Part shown: one piece after another, positions 18,028 through 26,849 of the stretch | Layout: every line of letters starts with the position of its first letter | Numbering within the stretch: position 1 is the first letter of the stretch | From: JACCZX01 sp963786295 | GTDB lineage: Bacteria; Pseudomonadota; Gammaproteobacteria; Burkholderiales; Burkholderiaceae_F | DNA length: 64,000 nucleotides | Direction: 5' to 3' | Assembly (NCBI GenBank): GCA_963786295.1 | Contig: CAWAYV010000009.1 | Location: 1 to 64,000 of the forward strand | Made by a program: the position numbers and the translations under genes | The notes under the pieces: model-generated | Told to the model about the DNA's origin: nothing | The model's input: the letters and a program-made list of their open reading frames with translations, nothing else | The model's database searches: none

Positions 18028-18780
18028 CTACTGTGCTTCGTTCACTTCGACAAACTCTTCGTCGTCGTCGTTGGCCGCTGCCTGCACAACGCCCTGCAGT
18101 GCCGCTGCCTTGCCTTCCAGCACCGCATCGGCGATGCCGCGTGCGTATAGCCGCACCGCCCGGCTCGAATCGTCGTTACCCGGGATCACGTACGCGATGT
18201 TCTCGGGCGAGTGATTCGTATCGACCACGGCCACCACCGGAATGCCCAGCTTGGCCGCTTCCTGGATCGCAATCTTGTGATAGCCGACATCGATCACGAA
18301 CAGCGCATCGGGCAGCGCATTCATGTCCTTGATGCCGCCGATCGCTTTGTTGTGCTTCTCGATCTCACGCTGGAAATCGAGCGCCTCCTTTTTCGACATG
18401 CGCTCGGTGCCGTTGTCGGCGACGATCTGTTCCATCTCCTTCAGCCGCTTGATCGACACCTTGACCGTCTTGAAATTGGTCAACATGCCGCCGAGCCAGC
18501 GCTGGTCGACAAACGGCATGCCGGCACGCTGGGCTTCTTCGACGATAGTGTCGCGTGCCTGGCGCTTGGTGCCGACGAACAGGATCGTGCCGCGATTGCT
18601 TGCCAGTTGCCGCACGAATTTAGTCGCCGCTTGAAACTGGTCGAGCGTTCGCTCGAGATTGATGATGTGAATCTTGTTGCGGTGCCCGAAAATGAACGGT
18701 GCCATTTTCGGATTCCAGAAGCGCGTTTGGTGTCCAAAGTGGACACCGGCTTCCAGCATTTGACGCATCGTTACCGACAT
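18028..18780 (-). CDS. rpsB: 30S ribosomal protein S2
   Basis: S2 sits on the solvent side of the small subunit. The ATG at 18780 (MSVTMRQMLEAGVHFGHQTR) has GGAG nine bases upstream and gives 250 residues; a longer in-frame start at 18861 is not needed. Signature stretches include WNPKMAPFIFGHRNKIHIIN, FVGTKRQARD, RWLGGMLTN and PDALFVIDVGYHKIAI. The acidic tail ends DDDEEFVEVNEAQ. It is the first gene of the minus-strand run down to rnhB. Confidence 0.98.
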   Translation of the reverse strand: MSVTMRQMLEAGVHFGHQTRFWNPKMAPFIFGHRNKIHIINLERTLDQFQAATKFVRQLASNRGTILFVGTKRQARDTIVEEAQRAGMPFVDQRWLGGMLTNFKTVKVSIKRLKEMEQIVADNGTERMSKKEALDFQREIEKHNKAIGGIKDMNALPDALFVIDVGYHKIAIQEAAKLGIPVVAVVDTNHSPENIAYVIPGNDDSSRAVRLYARGIADAVLEGKAAALQGVVQAAANDDDEEFVEVNEAQ

Positions 18781-18988
18781 GAATCGATCTCCAAGGTTAG
18801 ATCCGGCACGAACATCAAGGCGGACTGGACTCGCATTTGACTTCTGAGTCCTCGCCCGCACCTTGGGGATGTCGTGCGTGATTTCTCGCTGCTGCTCGTT
18901 AGCTGTTGATTAGAAATCTCTCGATTTCAAGCGACCGAGGCCCCGAGTAGCCGGATATTATAGCCCCTCAGACGAAAGACGCCCTTCC
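18781..18988. promoter_or_regulatory. Divergent promoter region between rpsB and map, long rpsB leader
   Basis: On the minus strand TATAAT occurs at 18957-18962, about 177 bases before the rpsB ATG, without a good -35 match. This would leave a long 5' leader, which in related bacteria can bind S2 for feedback control. The map start lies only 26 bases beyond it on the other strand. No gene is seen here. Confidence 0.4.
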
Positions 18989-19831
18989 ATGGCCATCGTG
19001 ATCAAGACAGTCGAAGAAATCGCCGGCATGCGGGTCGCCGGCCGGCTGGCCGCGGAAGTCCTGGACTTCGTGGCCCCCTACGTAAAGGCCGGCGTCACGA
19101 CCGGTGAGCTGGACCGGCTGTGCCATGACTACATGACCAACGTGCAGCACACCGTGCCGGCACCGCTGAACTATGCGCCGCCCGGCTATCGGCCGTTTCC
19201 GAAGGCAATCTGCACGTCGGTCAACCATCAGGTGTGCCACGGAATCCCGGGCGACAAAGCGCTGAAAAATGGCGACGTGTTGAACATCGACGTGACGGTC
19301 ATCAAGGATGGCTTTCACGGGGACACCAGCCGTATGTACTTCATCGGCGAGCCGTCGATCGCCGCGCGGCGGCTAAGCGACGTCACGTACGACTGCATGT
19401 GGCTCGGCATCGCCCAGGTGCGTCCGGGCGCGACGATCGGCGATATCGGCCACGCAATCCAGGTGCACGCCGAAAAAAACGGCTATAGCGTCGTGCGCGA
19501 ATTCTGCGGTCATGGCATCGGACGCAAGTTTCATGAAGAGCCGCAGATCCTTCACTATGGCAAGCCCGGCACGCTGGAGCCGCTGACCGCGGGCATGATC
19601 TTCACCATTGAACCGATGATCAACGCCGGGCGGCGCGAGATCAAGGAACTTGCCGACGGCTGGACCATCGTGACCAAGGATCATTCGCTGTCGGCGCAGT
19701 GGGAGCACACGGTGCTGGTGACCAAATCCGGGTTTGAAGTGATGACGCTTTCCGCCGGCGCGCCGGCTCTGCCCGCGTTCATTCAGGAAAGGCAGGAACA
19801 GCCGCGCGAGCACGACCACGCTCCGGCTTAG
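18989..19831 (+). CDS. map: Type I methionine aminopeptidase
   Basis: Map removes the initiator Met from nascent proteins. The 280-residue protein keeps the five metal ligands Asp101, Asp112, His175, Glu208 and Glu239 and His84 in NHQVCHGIPG. The remaining blocks (LNIDVTVIKDGFHGDTSRM, FCGHGIGRKFHEEPQI, FTIEPMI) are canonical. The last ~25 residues (QERQEQPREHDHAPA) are a charged extension. It is divergent from rpsB and 11 bases before glnD. Confidence 0.98.
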   Translation: MAIVIKTVEEIAGMRVAGRLAAEVLDFVAPYVKAGVTTGELDRLCHDYMTNVQHTVPAPLNYAPPGYRPFPKAICTSVNHQVCHGIPGDKALKNGDVLNIDVTVIKDGFHGDTSRMYFIGEPSIAARRLSDVTYDCMWLGIAQVRPGATIGDIGHAIQVHAEKNGYSVVREFCGHGIGRKFHEEPQILHYGKPGTLEPLTAGMIFTIEPMINAGRREIKELADGWTIVTKDHSLSAQWEHTVLVTKSGFEVMTLSAGAPALPAFIQERQEQPREHDHAPA

Positions 19832-19842
19832 CTAGCTCCTTT

Positions 19843-22455
19843 ATGAATGATGTGGCGTTCAAGCTGCGCGATCGCTTGCGGCAAGAGCGCGACGTTCTAG
19901 TTCAACGCTTCAACGCCGGCGGACCGGTCGACGCCCTGCTACGCGGGCTTTCACGCTCGGTCGACCGGTTGTTGCGCGAAGTGGCCGACGCGAGCGGTAT
20001 CACATCGCGCGCGGCACTGATCGCGGTGGGTGGATACGGCCGCGGCGAATTGTTTCCGCACTCCGATGTCGACGTCCTGATCCTGCTTAACCAGCCGGCG
20101 ACCGAAGACGACGCCAGAACGATCGAAAATCTGGTCAGCTTGCTGTGGGACCTTGGTCTGCCGCTCGGACACAGCGTGCGGACACTGGACGAATGCATCG
20201 GCGAGGCTCAGCGCGATATCACTATCCTGACTGCGTTGCTCGAATCGCGGCTGCTGGCAGGGCCGCGCTCGCGTTACACCGCTTTGTCGCGCGCAATCGT
20301 CAAGTCGCTCGACCGCGAGACCTACTTCCGCGCCAAGCTGCTCGAACAGCAGCATCGGCACATCAAGTACGAGGAAGCGCCTTACAGCCTCGAGCCCAAC
20401 GTCAAAGAAGGTCCCGGAGGCTTACGCGACCTGCAGGTAGTCGTGTGGGTTGCCCGTGCCAGCGGCTACGGCGGCACCTGGGCTGAGTTGGCGCGGCGCG
20501 GATTCATCACGACTGAAGAAGCCCGCATCATTCGCCGCAGCGAACGGCGCATCAGGGAGATTCGCGCGCGATTGCACCTGGTCACCGGCCGTCGTGAGGA
20601 CCGCTTGGTGTTCGACGTGCAGGACGCGGTGGCGCAAATGAGCCGCGTGCACGCGACCGCCCACTGCCGCCCGAGCGAAGTCTTGATGCAACAGTATTAC
20701 CGCTCCGCCAAGGTCGTGACGCAGATGAACACGATCTTGCTGCAGAACATCGAGCATCGGCTCTTCGGGCGTGAACAGAGCGAAGCGCATCCGCTCGACG
20801 CGACGTTTGTCGTTCGCAACGAACTGCTCGATCTGGCCGAGGACTCCGCGCTAGAGCGCGACCCGAATGGGATCCTCCGTGCGTTTTTGATCATGGCGCA
20901 GCATCGCGAGCTGAAGGGCATGTCGGCGCAACTGATGCGCGCGCTGTGGCACGCGCGCGTCAACGTCGACGCGCGCTATCGACGCGACCCGGCAAATCGC
21001 GCGACGTTCATTGAGCTGTTACAGCAGCCGAACGGAGTGTTGCACGAGCTGCGGCGCATGAACGATCTGTCGGTGCTCGGGCGGTACTTGCCGCCGTTCC
21101 GCCGCATCGTCGGGCAGATGCAGCACGACTTGTTTCATGTCTACACGGTCGATCAGCATATCCTGCAGGTGCTGCGCAATCTGCGCCGGTTTACGAAGTC
21201 GGAGCACGCACACGAGTATCCGCTGTGCAGCCAGTTGATGGCGGACTTCGACAAGCCGTGGCTGCTTTACATCGCCGCGATTTTTCACGACATCGCAAAG
21301 GGCCGCGGCGGCGATCACAGCAATCTCGGCAGCCGCGACGCGCGGCGGTTCTGCCGCGATCACGGGCTCGACCGCGCCGACACCGTATTGGTCGACTTCC
21401 TGGTAGCGCAGCATCTTCTACTGTCGCAAGTTGCGCAGAAGCAGGACCTGGCCGATCCCGCGGTGATCGAGCGCTTCGCTGCGCTTGTCAAAGACGAGCG
21501 CACGCTGATCGCACTCTATTTGCTGACGGTCGCCGACATTCGCGGTACCAGCCCGAAAGTCTGGAATGCGTGGAAAGGCAAGCTGCTCGAAGACTTGTTT
21601 CAATCAACTCGACGGCTACTCGGGGGCGGGACTGTCGCCCCGACAGCGGTGCTTGAAGGGCGCAAGCAGGAGGCGCTGCGCATATTGCGGCTGTACGGGT
21701 TGCCGGATAGCGCGCGTGACGCGCTGTGGCAGCAGCTGGACGTCGTTTACTTCCTGCGGCACGGCGCGCAGGACATCGCGTGGCACACGCGGTCGCTGTT
21801 CAACAAGGTTGAGAGCACGAGACCGATCGTGCGCGCGCGCCTGGCACGTATCGGTGAAGGCGCGGAAGTGCTGATCTACGTCAAAGACCAGAAGGGCTTG
21901 TTTGCGCGCGTTTGCGGTTACTTCGACAGCCGCAATCTGAGCATTCTCGACGCGCGCGTGCATACGACGCGCCACGGTTATGCGCTCGACACTTTTCTGG
22001 TGACCGATCACGGCCGCGCGCGCCACTATCGTGAGCTATTGAGCCAGATCGAACACGAGCTGGCCGAGTGGATATCGACAGAGCACGAGCTGCCGCCGCC
22101 GACGCCGCCCGACAAGTATCGGCAGTCGCGGCAGTCGCGCCAGTTTCCAGTTTCGCCGAGCGTGCAGTTGCAGCCGGACGAGCGCGGCTTGCACTATTTG
22201 TTGTCGGTGACGGCCACTGACCGCCTGGGACTGTTGTATTCGATCGCGCGTGTGCTTGCCAGGCACGAGCTCAATGTGCATACGGCCAAGGTGTTGACAC
22301 TCGGCGAGCGCGCGGAAGACGTGTTTCTGGTCTCTGGCGCGAAGCTCGGCTCGATCAAGGGTCAAGTGGCGATCGAGAGCGATCTGCTCGACGCGCTCGC
22401 GCCGCCGCTTCAGTCGTCAGCGTCGGCCATCTCGGGAAACAAGATATCGGTGTAG
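19843..22455 (+). CDS. glnD: [Protein-PII] uridylyltransferase / uridylyl-removing enzyme
   Basis: GlnD senses glutamine and modifies PII proteins, controlling nitrogen assimilation. The 870-residue protein has an N-terminal nucleotidyltransferase (VGGYGRGELFPHSDVDVLI, residues ~62-80), a central HD domain for deuridylylation (FHDIAKGRGGDHS, His482-Asp483), and two C-terminal ACT domains (EVLIYVKDQKGLFARVC; LLSVTATDRLGLLYSIAR). The frame is intact. Its last 46 bases overlap the convergent def gene. Confidence 0.97.
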   Translation: MNDVAFKLRDRLRQERDVLVQRFNAGGPVDALLRGLSRSVDRLLREVADASGITSRAALIAVGGYGRGELFPHSDVDVLILLNQPATEDDARTIENLVSLLWDLGLPLGHSVRTLDECIGEAQRDITILTALLESRLLAGPRSRYTALSRAIVKSLDRETYFRAKLLEQQHRHIKYEEAPYSLEPNVKEGPGGLRDLQVVVWVARASGYGGTWAELARRGFITTEEARIIRRSERRIREIRARLHLVTGRREDRLVFDVQDAVAQMSRVHATAHCRPSEVLMQQYYRSAKVVTQMNTILLQNIEHRLFGREQSEAHPLDATFVVRNELLDLAEDSALERDPNGILRAFLIMAQHRELKGMSAQLMRALWHARVNVDARYRRDPANRATFIELLQQPNGVLHELRRMNDLSVLGRYLPPFRRIVGQMQHDLFHVYTVDQHILQVLRNLRRFTKSEHAHEYPLCSQLMADFDKPWLLYIAAIFHDIAKGRGGDHSNLGSRDARRFCRDHGLDRADTVLVDFLVAQHLLLSQVAQKQDLADPAVIERFAALVKDERTLIALYLLTVADIRGTSPKVWNAWKGKLLEDLFQSTRRLLGGGTVAPTAVLEGRKQEALRILRLYGLPDSARDALWQQLDVVYFLRHGAQDIAWHTRSLFNKVESTRPIVRARLARIGEGAEVLIYVKDQKGLFARVCGYFDSRNLSILDARVHTTRHGYALDTFLVTDHGRARHYRELLSQIEHELAEWISTEHELPPPTPPDKYRQSRQSRQFPVSPSVQLQPDERGLHYLLSVTATDRLGLLYSIARVLARHELNVHTAKVLTLGERAEDVFLVSGAKLGSIKGQVAIESDLLDALAPPLQSSASAISGNKISV

Positions 22456-22952
22456 CCGAAGCGAGAAAAGTCGCGCACTCGCATCGGATACAGGATGCCG
22501 TCGAGGTGATCGCATTCGTGCTGCACGACACGCGCATGGAAACCGTCGACGACGCGATTGATCGGCCGCCCCTGCAGATCGGTCCCGGTATATCGAATTC
22601 TTGAGTAGCGCGGAACCACGCCGCGCAAGCCGGGAACCGATAGGCAGCCTTCCCAGCCCTCCTCCATTTCGCTGCCAACCGGCTCGATCACCGGGTTGAT
22701 CAGGATCGTTTGCGGCACCGGATCGGCATCGGGATAGCGCGGGTTGCGAGCTTCAGGGTCGCTGTAGCCGAAGATCACCACGCGCAACGGCACCCCGATT
22801 TGGGGTGCGGCAAGCCCCGCACCACTCGCCGCATGCATCGTTTCGAACATGTCATCGACCAGGGTTTTGAGCTCGGGCGCAGCGAGATCGTGCACTGGCT
22901 GCGATACGTCCAGCAGCCGCGGATCGCCCATGCGAAGGATTTCGTGAATCAC
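22410..22952 (-). CDS. def: Peptide deformylase
   Basis: Def removes the formyl group from nascent proteins. The 180-residue protein has GAGLAAPQIG (44-53), EGCLSVPG with metal-binding Cys103, and QHECDHLDG with His145, Glu146 and His149. This copy is not next to fmt and so may be the second deformylase common in betaproteobacteria. It overlaps mtnP by four bases upstream and the glnD end downstream. Confidence 0.96.
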   Translation of the reverse strand: MIHEILRMGDPRLLDVSQPVHDLAAPELKTLVDDMFETMHAASGAGLAAPQIGVPLRVVIFGYSDPEARNPRYPDADPVPQTILINPVIEPVGSEMEEGWEGCLSVPGLRGVVPRYSRIRYTGTDLQGRPINRVVDGFHARVVQHECDHLDGILYPMRVRDFSRFGYTDILFPEMADADD

Positions 22953-23692
22953 GGTGCTTTCCCGAAAAACGAGGTCAGGATGCGCACGGCCCGCATGATG
23001 CTCTGGTCCATCACTTCGCCGAGCTCTTCGAGCTTGATCGCCTGCACGCTGTCTCTGCGGCCGGCCGCGTGATTGATCACCACTGCGATCGCTGCATAGT
23101 CAAGCCCGGCCTCGCGCGCCAGCACCGCTTCCGGCATGCCGGTCATCCCGACCACGTCGCCTCCCTCGCGCGCAATACGCTCGATCTCCGCGGCGGTTTC
23201 TAGCCGTGGCCCCTGCGTGCACGCGTAAACGGCGCCGTCGGATACCTTTTCCTTGCACGCCACCGCCGCGGCGATCAGCCGCTCGCGCAACGCACGTGCA
23301 TACGGCTGTGTGAAGTCGACGTGGGTCACCGGCATCTCCGAGCCTTCGAAAAACGTGCTCTTGCGGCTGTGCGTGTAATCGATGATCTGATCGGGCAGCA
23401 CCAAGGTACCCGGCACCAGATCGTCGCGGATTCCACCGACGGTGGCCACCGCGATCACGCCTTCGACCTTCAATTCCTTCAGCGCCCAGATGTTGGCGCG
23501 ATAGTTGATCTCGTGCGGCGACAGCGTATGGCCATAGCCGTGGCGCGCGAGGAATACAACCTCGGCGCCGGCGAACTCACCGAACGTCAGGGCGCCAGAC
23601 GGTTCGCCATACGGCGTGCGCATCACCTGGCGCCGCTGGTTCTGCAGCGCCGTGAGCTTGGCGAGGCCGCTGCCGCCAATGATTGCGTACAA
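22949..23692 (-). CDS. mtnP: S-methyl-5'-thioadenosine/thioinosine phosphorylase (MtnP family)
   Basis: It is a purine-nucleoside phosphorylase-family enzyme that phosphorolyses methylthioadenosine or methylthioinosine in sulphur salvage. The 247-residue protein starts MYAIIGGSGLAKL and has FLARHGYGHTLSPHEINYRAN, IAVATVGGIRDDLVPGTLVLPDQIIDYT and GPRLETAAEIERIA. The MVGMTGMPEA-type loop (DVVGMTGMPEAVLAREAGL) leaves adenosine versus inosine preference open. It forms a short operon with def and lies two bases from ligA. Confidence 0.88.
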   Translation of the reverse strand: MYAIIGGSGLAKLTALQNQRRQVMRTPYGEPSGALTFGEFAGAEVVFLARHGYGHTLSPHEINYRANIWALKELKVEGVIAVATVGGIRDDLVPGTLVLPDQIIDYTHSRKSTFFEGSEMPVTHVDFTQPYARALRERLIAAAVACKEKVSDGAVYACTQGPRLETAAEIERIAREGGDVVGMTGMPEAVLAREAGLDYAAIAVVINHAAGRRDSVQAIKLEELGEVMDQSIMRAVRILTSFFGKAP

Positions 23693-23694
23693 AA

Positions 23695-25738
23695 TCAGTC
23701 CTCCAGCATCTTGCGCAATTGCGCTTCGTCGATGATAGACACCTCGAGTTCGCGCGCTTTTGCGAGCTTCGAGCCAGCGTCGTCGCCGGCGACGACGTGG
23801 TCGGTTTTGTTTGACACCGAGCCCGACACCTTACCGCCCGCGGCTTCGATCATCGATTTGGCAGCGTCGCGCTTTAGCGTGGGCAATGTTCCGGTGATGA
23901 CGAACGTCTTGCCGGCCAACGGCCCGGCCGGCTCGCGCACCGGATCGGACTCAGGCCAGTGAACACCGACGGCACGCAGCTGCTCGATGCCTTCGCGGTT
24001 ATGCGCTTCGGCAAAGAAACGTGCGATCGATGCAGCGACGACCGGACCGACGTCGGGTACTTGCAGCAGTTCGTCTTCCGATGCATTCATGATGGGGTCG
24101 AGCCTGCCGAAATACCGCGCCAGGTCTCGCGCGGTGGATTCGCCGACGTGCCGAATACCAAGAGCAAAAATAAAACGCTCAAGCGTGGTGCTGCGCGCGC
24201 GCTCGAGCGCCGCCACCAGATTCGCCGCCGACTTGCCGGCCATTCTGTCGAGGTTCGGCCAGAGTGTCGACGCCAAGCTTGAATAAATCGGCCGGTGCAT
24301 GCACCAGGCCGCTATCGACCAGCTGATCGACGATCTTGTCGCCCAGGCCTTCGATGTCGAGCGCGCGCCGGCTGGCAAAGTGCAGCAGCGCCTGCTTGCG
24401 CTGCGCGCCGCAAACAAGACCGCCGGTGCAGCGGGCGACCGCTTCACCCTCCTCGCGATATACACGCGACCCGCACACCGGGCAGCGCGCCGGCATCTTG
24501 AACACTTTTGCGTCGCTTGGCCGGCGTTCGGGAACGACCGCAACGACCTCGGGAATCACGTCGCCGGCACGCCGCACGATGACGGTGTCGCCGATGCGAA
24601 CGTCCTTGCGGCGAATCTCGTCTTCGTTATGCAGCGTGGCGTTGGTAACCGTGACGCCGCCGACGAACACCGGAGCCAGGCGCGCCACCGGCGTCAACGC
24701 TCCGGTGCGGCCGACCTGGATATCGATACCGATCAGTTGCGTAACCGCTTCCTGCGCCGGAAACTTGTGAGCGATCGCAAAGCGCGGCGCGCGCGATACG
24801 TAGCCGAGCAACTGCTGATCGGCGCGCGAATTGACTCGGTAAACAACGCCGTCGATTTCGTACGGCAGCGTGGCGCGGCGCTCGCCCATTGCCTGATAAA
24901 AACGCAAACAACCGGCGATGCCGTCGACGACTGCCCGCTCGCGCGCGACCGGTATGCCCAGGCCGACAAACCAGTCCAGCAGCGCTGAATGCGTCGCTGG
25001 CTCGGCGGCACCTTGCAGCTCGCCCAGGCCGTACGCAAAAAAACGCAACGAGCGCTCGGCCGTGATGCGGGGATCGAGCTGCCGCAGCGCGCCGGCGGCT
25101 GCGTTGCGCGGATTCGCATACTCGCGCTCTTCCTTCGCGCGCTGCCGCTCATTCAAACGCTCGAACTCGCGCTTGAACATCATCACTTCACCACGTACTT
25201 CGAGCACCGCAGGCGCCCGCTTTGCAAGATGCAACGGAATCGCGCGAATCGTGCGGATATTCGCCGTCACGTCCTCGCCGACCGCTCCGTCGCCGCGTGT
25301 CGCGCCCAGTACAAGCTCGCCGCGCTCATAGCGCAGGTTCACCGCCAAGCCGTCGAACTTCAGCTCGCACGCGTATTCGACCTCCTGCACTTTGCGGCCC
25401 GCGCGTAGCAGCGCATCGCGTACGCGGGTATCGAATGCGATGACGTCGGCTTCATCGAATGCATTGTTCAGCGACAGCATCGGCGCCGCGTGCCGAACCT
25501 CGCGAAACTCGCGGCTCGGCGCGCCACCGACGCGTTGCGTCGGCGAGTCGGGGGTAACGAGCGCCGGGTGTGCAGCTTCGAGCGCCTGCAGCTCTTGCAT
25601 CAGACGGTCGTACTCTGCGTCGGGCAATGTGGGCTGGTCGAGCAGGTAGTAGTCGTGATCCGCCTTCGTAATTTCCGCCCGCAGGCGGCGCACGCGCTCG
25701 GACGGCGCCACTTTCGACGAGCGATCTGCACGCGCCAC
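23695..25738 (-). CDS. ligA: NAD-dependent DNA ligase, one frameshift
   Basis: LigA seals nicks using NAD+. Domain order is Ia (HDYYLLDQPTLPDAEYD), adenylation (CELKFDGLAVNLRYE with Lys127; GEVMMFKREFERLN), OB fold (IDIQVGRTGALTPVARLAPV), four-Cys zinc finger (CPVCGSRVYREEGEA...C...C), HhH and BRCT (KTFVITGTLPTLKRDAAK). The frame changes near 24255, where one extra C in a CC run breaks LAELDRMAGKSAANL. The GTG at 25738 is the only plausible start after an upstream stop. Confidence 0.95.
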
Positions 25739-25765
25739 GGCGCTAATGGCTGTTATGGGCCATTA

Positions 25766-26842
25766 CTACGTATACAGCCGTCGTGCGCGCATCGAGCCCG
25801 GTTCGATGCCGGCAGCGCGCATGTCGCCGAGTAACTTCTCCAGCTCGGCCTCAATCGCCGATTGCGCTGTGGCTTCGACGACGCGGCCATTGTCATCGAC
25901 GACGCGCGCGTTCAACCGCGCAGCGAGTTGATGCGCAGCCGCGAACAGCATCGACAGCGGCGGCGGGTTCGCGGCCGAAGCCGGAACGTCCAGCGTAAGC
26001 GTCAGGCGCTGCGTCGGAAACGATGCCGCCGAGGTCACCGAAAGCGCGGTTGGATGTTGTCCGTCCAACCGTTCCCACCGCTCGCCCTCAACTTCACTCA
26101 AGTCTGCTTCGCTCGCAGCTGCATTCACCTCGGCGTGGCTCCATGAGTCCGCCAGTGCCTCCAGCGTCAGCGTTATCTGAACATCGAAGCGCGCGCACAG
26201 AGTGTCGAGCTCGACCGCTTGCTGCACCAGTCGCGCAACATCGGGTGGGTCGAAGTCTGCATCGATCGCCACGGCGATCTGCTGAACGGTCGCAATGAAG
26301 CGCGACGCATCAATTTCGCCCAGCGAGTGACGTCGGGTGGCCAATTGCACCGCGATCAACATTTCCGAATAGAAGCCGAACCGGTCCGGCAGGCTCCAGC
26401 GCCCCGCCTTACTGTCCCACACCATTAGGTGAATCGGCAGCGGCAATGCAAGCCGATCGAGCTGCGCGCGCGCTTCGAGCGCAGCCACGCCATCAAATGA
26501 GTGAACACAACGCAGCTCGAGCATCACGTCGAGCAACGCGTCTTCGACCCAGCCGCCCACCGACGGCGTTTCAACGAACGACTCTTCGCTCGGCGGCTCG
26601 CCCGCGAACGAATCGGGCTCCACCGAGATTCCCATCGTGGGTTCGATTCGCGCCGGTGCCTGCCGCGTGTTGCGCGCGGAAGGCGTGCGGCCCGGCAACG
26701 GACGCTGAAGCGGCGCGGCGTCGAGATCACTATGCGATTCGTCAACCTGCGCAGACTTGCGCTCCTGCCACTTGCCGTACAGGTAGAGCGCCACCAACAA
26801 GACTGCCGCGATCGACAGCAGCACCCAGTGCAACTGATTCAT
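25766..26842 (-). CDS. zipA: Cell division protein ZipA homologue
   Basis: ZipA anchors FtsZ at the membrane. The 358-residue protein has an N-terminal membrane anchor (HWVLLSIAAVLLVALYLYGKW, outside-in topology) followed by a basic/Pro-rich linker and a C-terminal FtsZ-binding domain (~210-345; PIHLMVWDSKAGRWSLPDRF; TLTLDVPASAANPPPLSMLF). It lies between smc and ligA, the normal betaproteobacterial context, which supports the call despite low conservation of the family. Confidence 0.85.
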   Translation of the reverse strand: MNQLHWVLLSIAAVLLVALYLYGKWQERKSAQVDESHSDLDAAPLQRPLPGRTPSARNTRQAPARIEPTMGISVEPDSFAGEPPSEESFVETPSVGGWVEDALLDVMLELRCVHSFDGVAALEARAQLDRLALPLPIHLMVWDSKAGRWSLPDRFGFYSEMLIAVQLATRRHSLGEIDASRFIATVQQIAVAIDADFDPPDVARLVQQAVELDTLCARFDVQITLTLEALADSWSHAEVNAAASEADLSEVEGERWERLDGQHPTALSVTSAASFPTQRLTLTLDVPASAANPPPLSMLFAAAHQLAARLNARVVDDNGRVVEATAQSAIEAELEKLLGDMRAAGIEPGSMRARRLYT

Positions 26843-26849
26843 GAGCTGC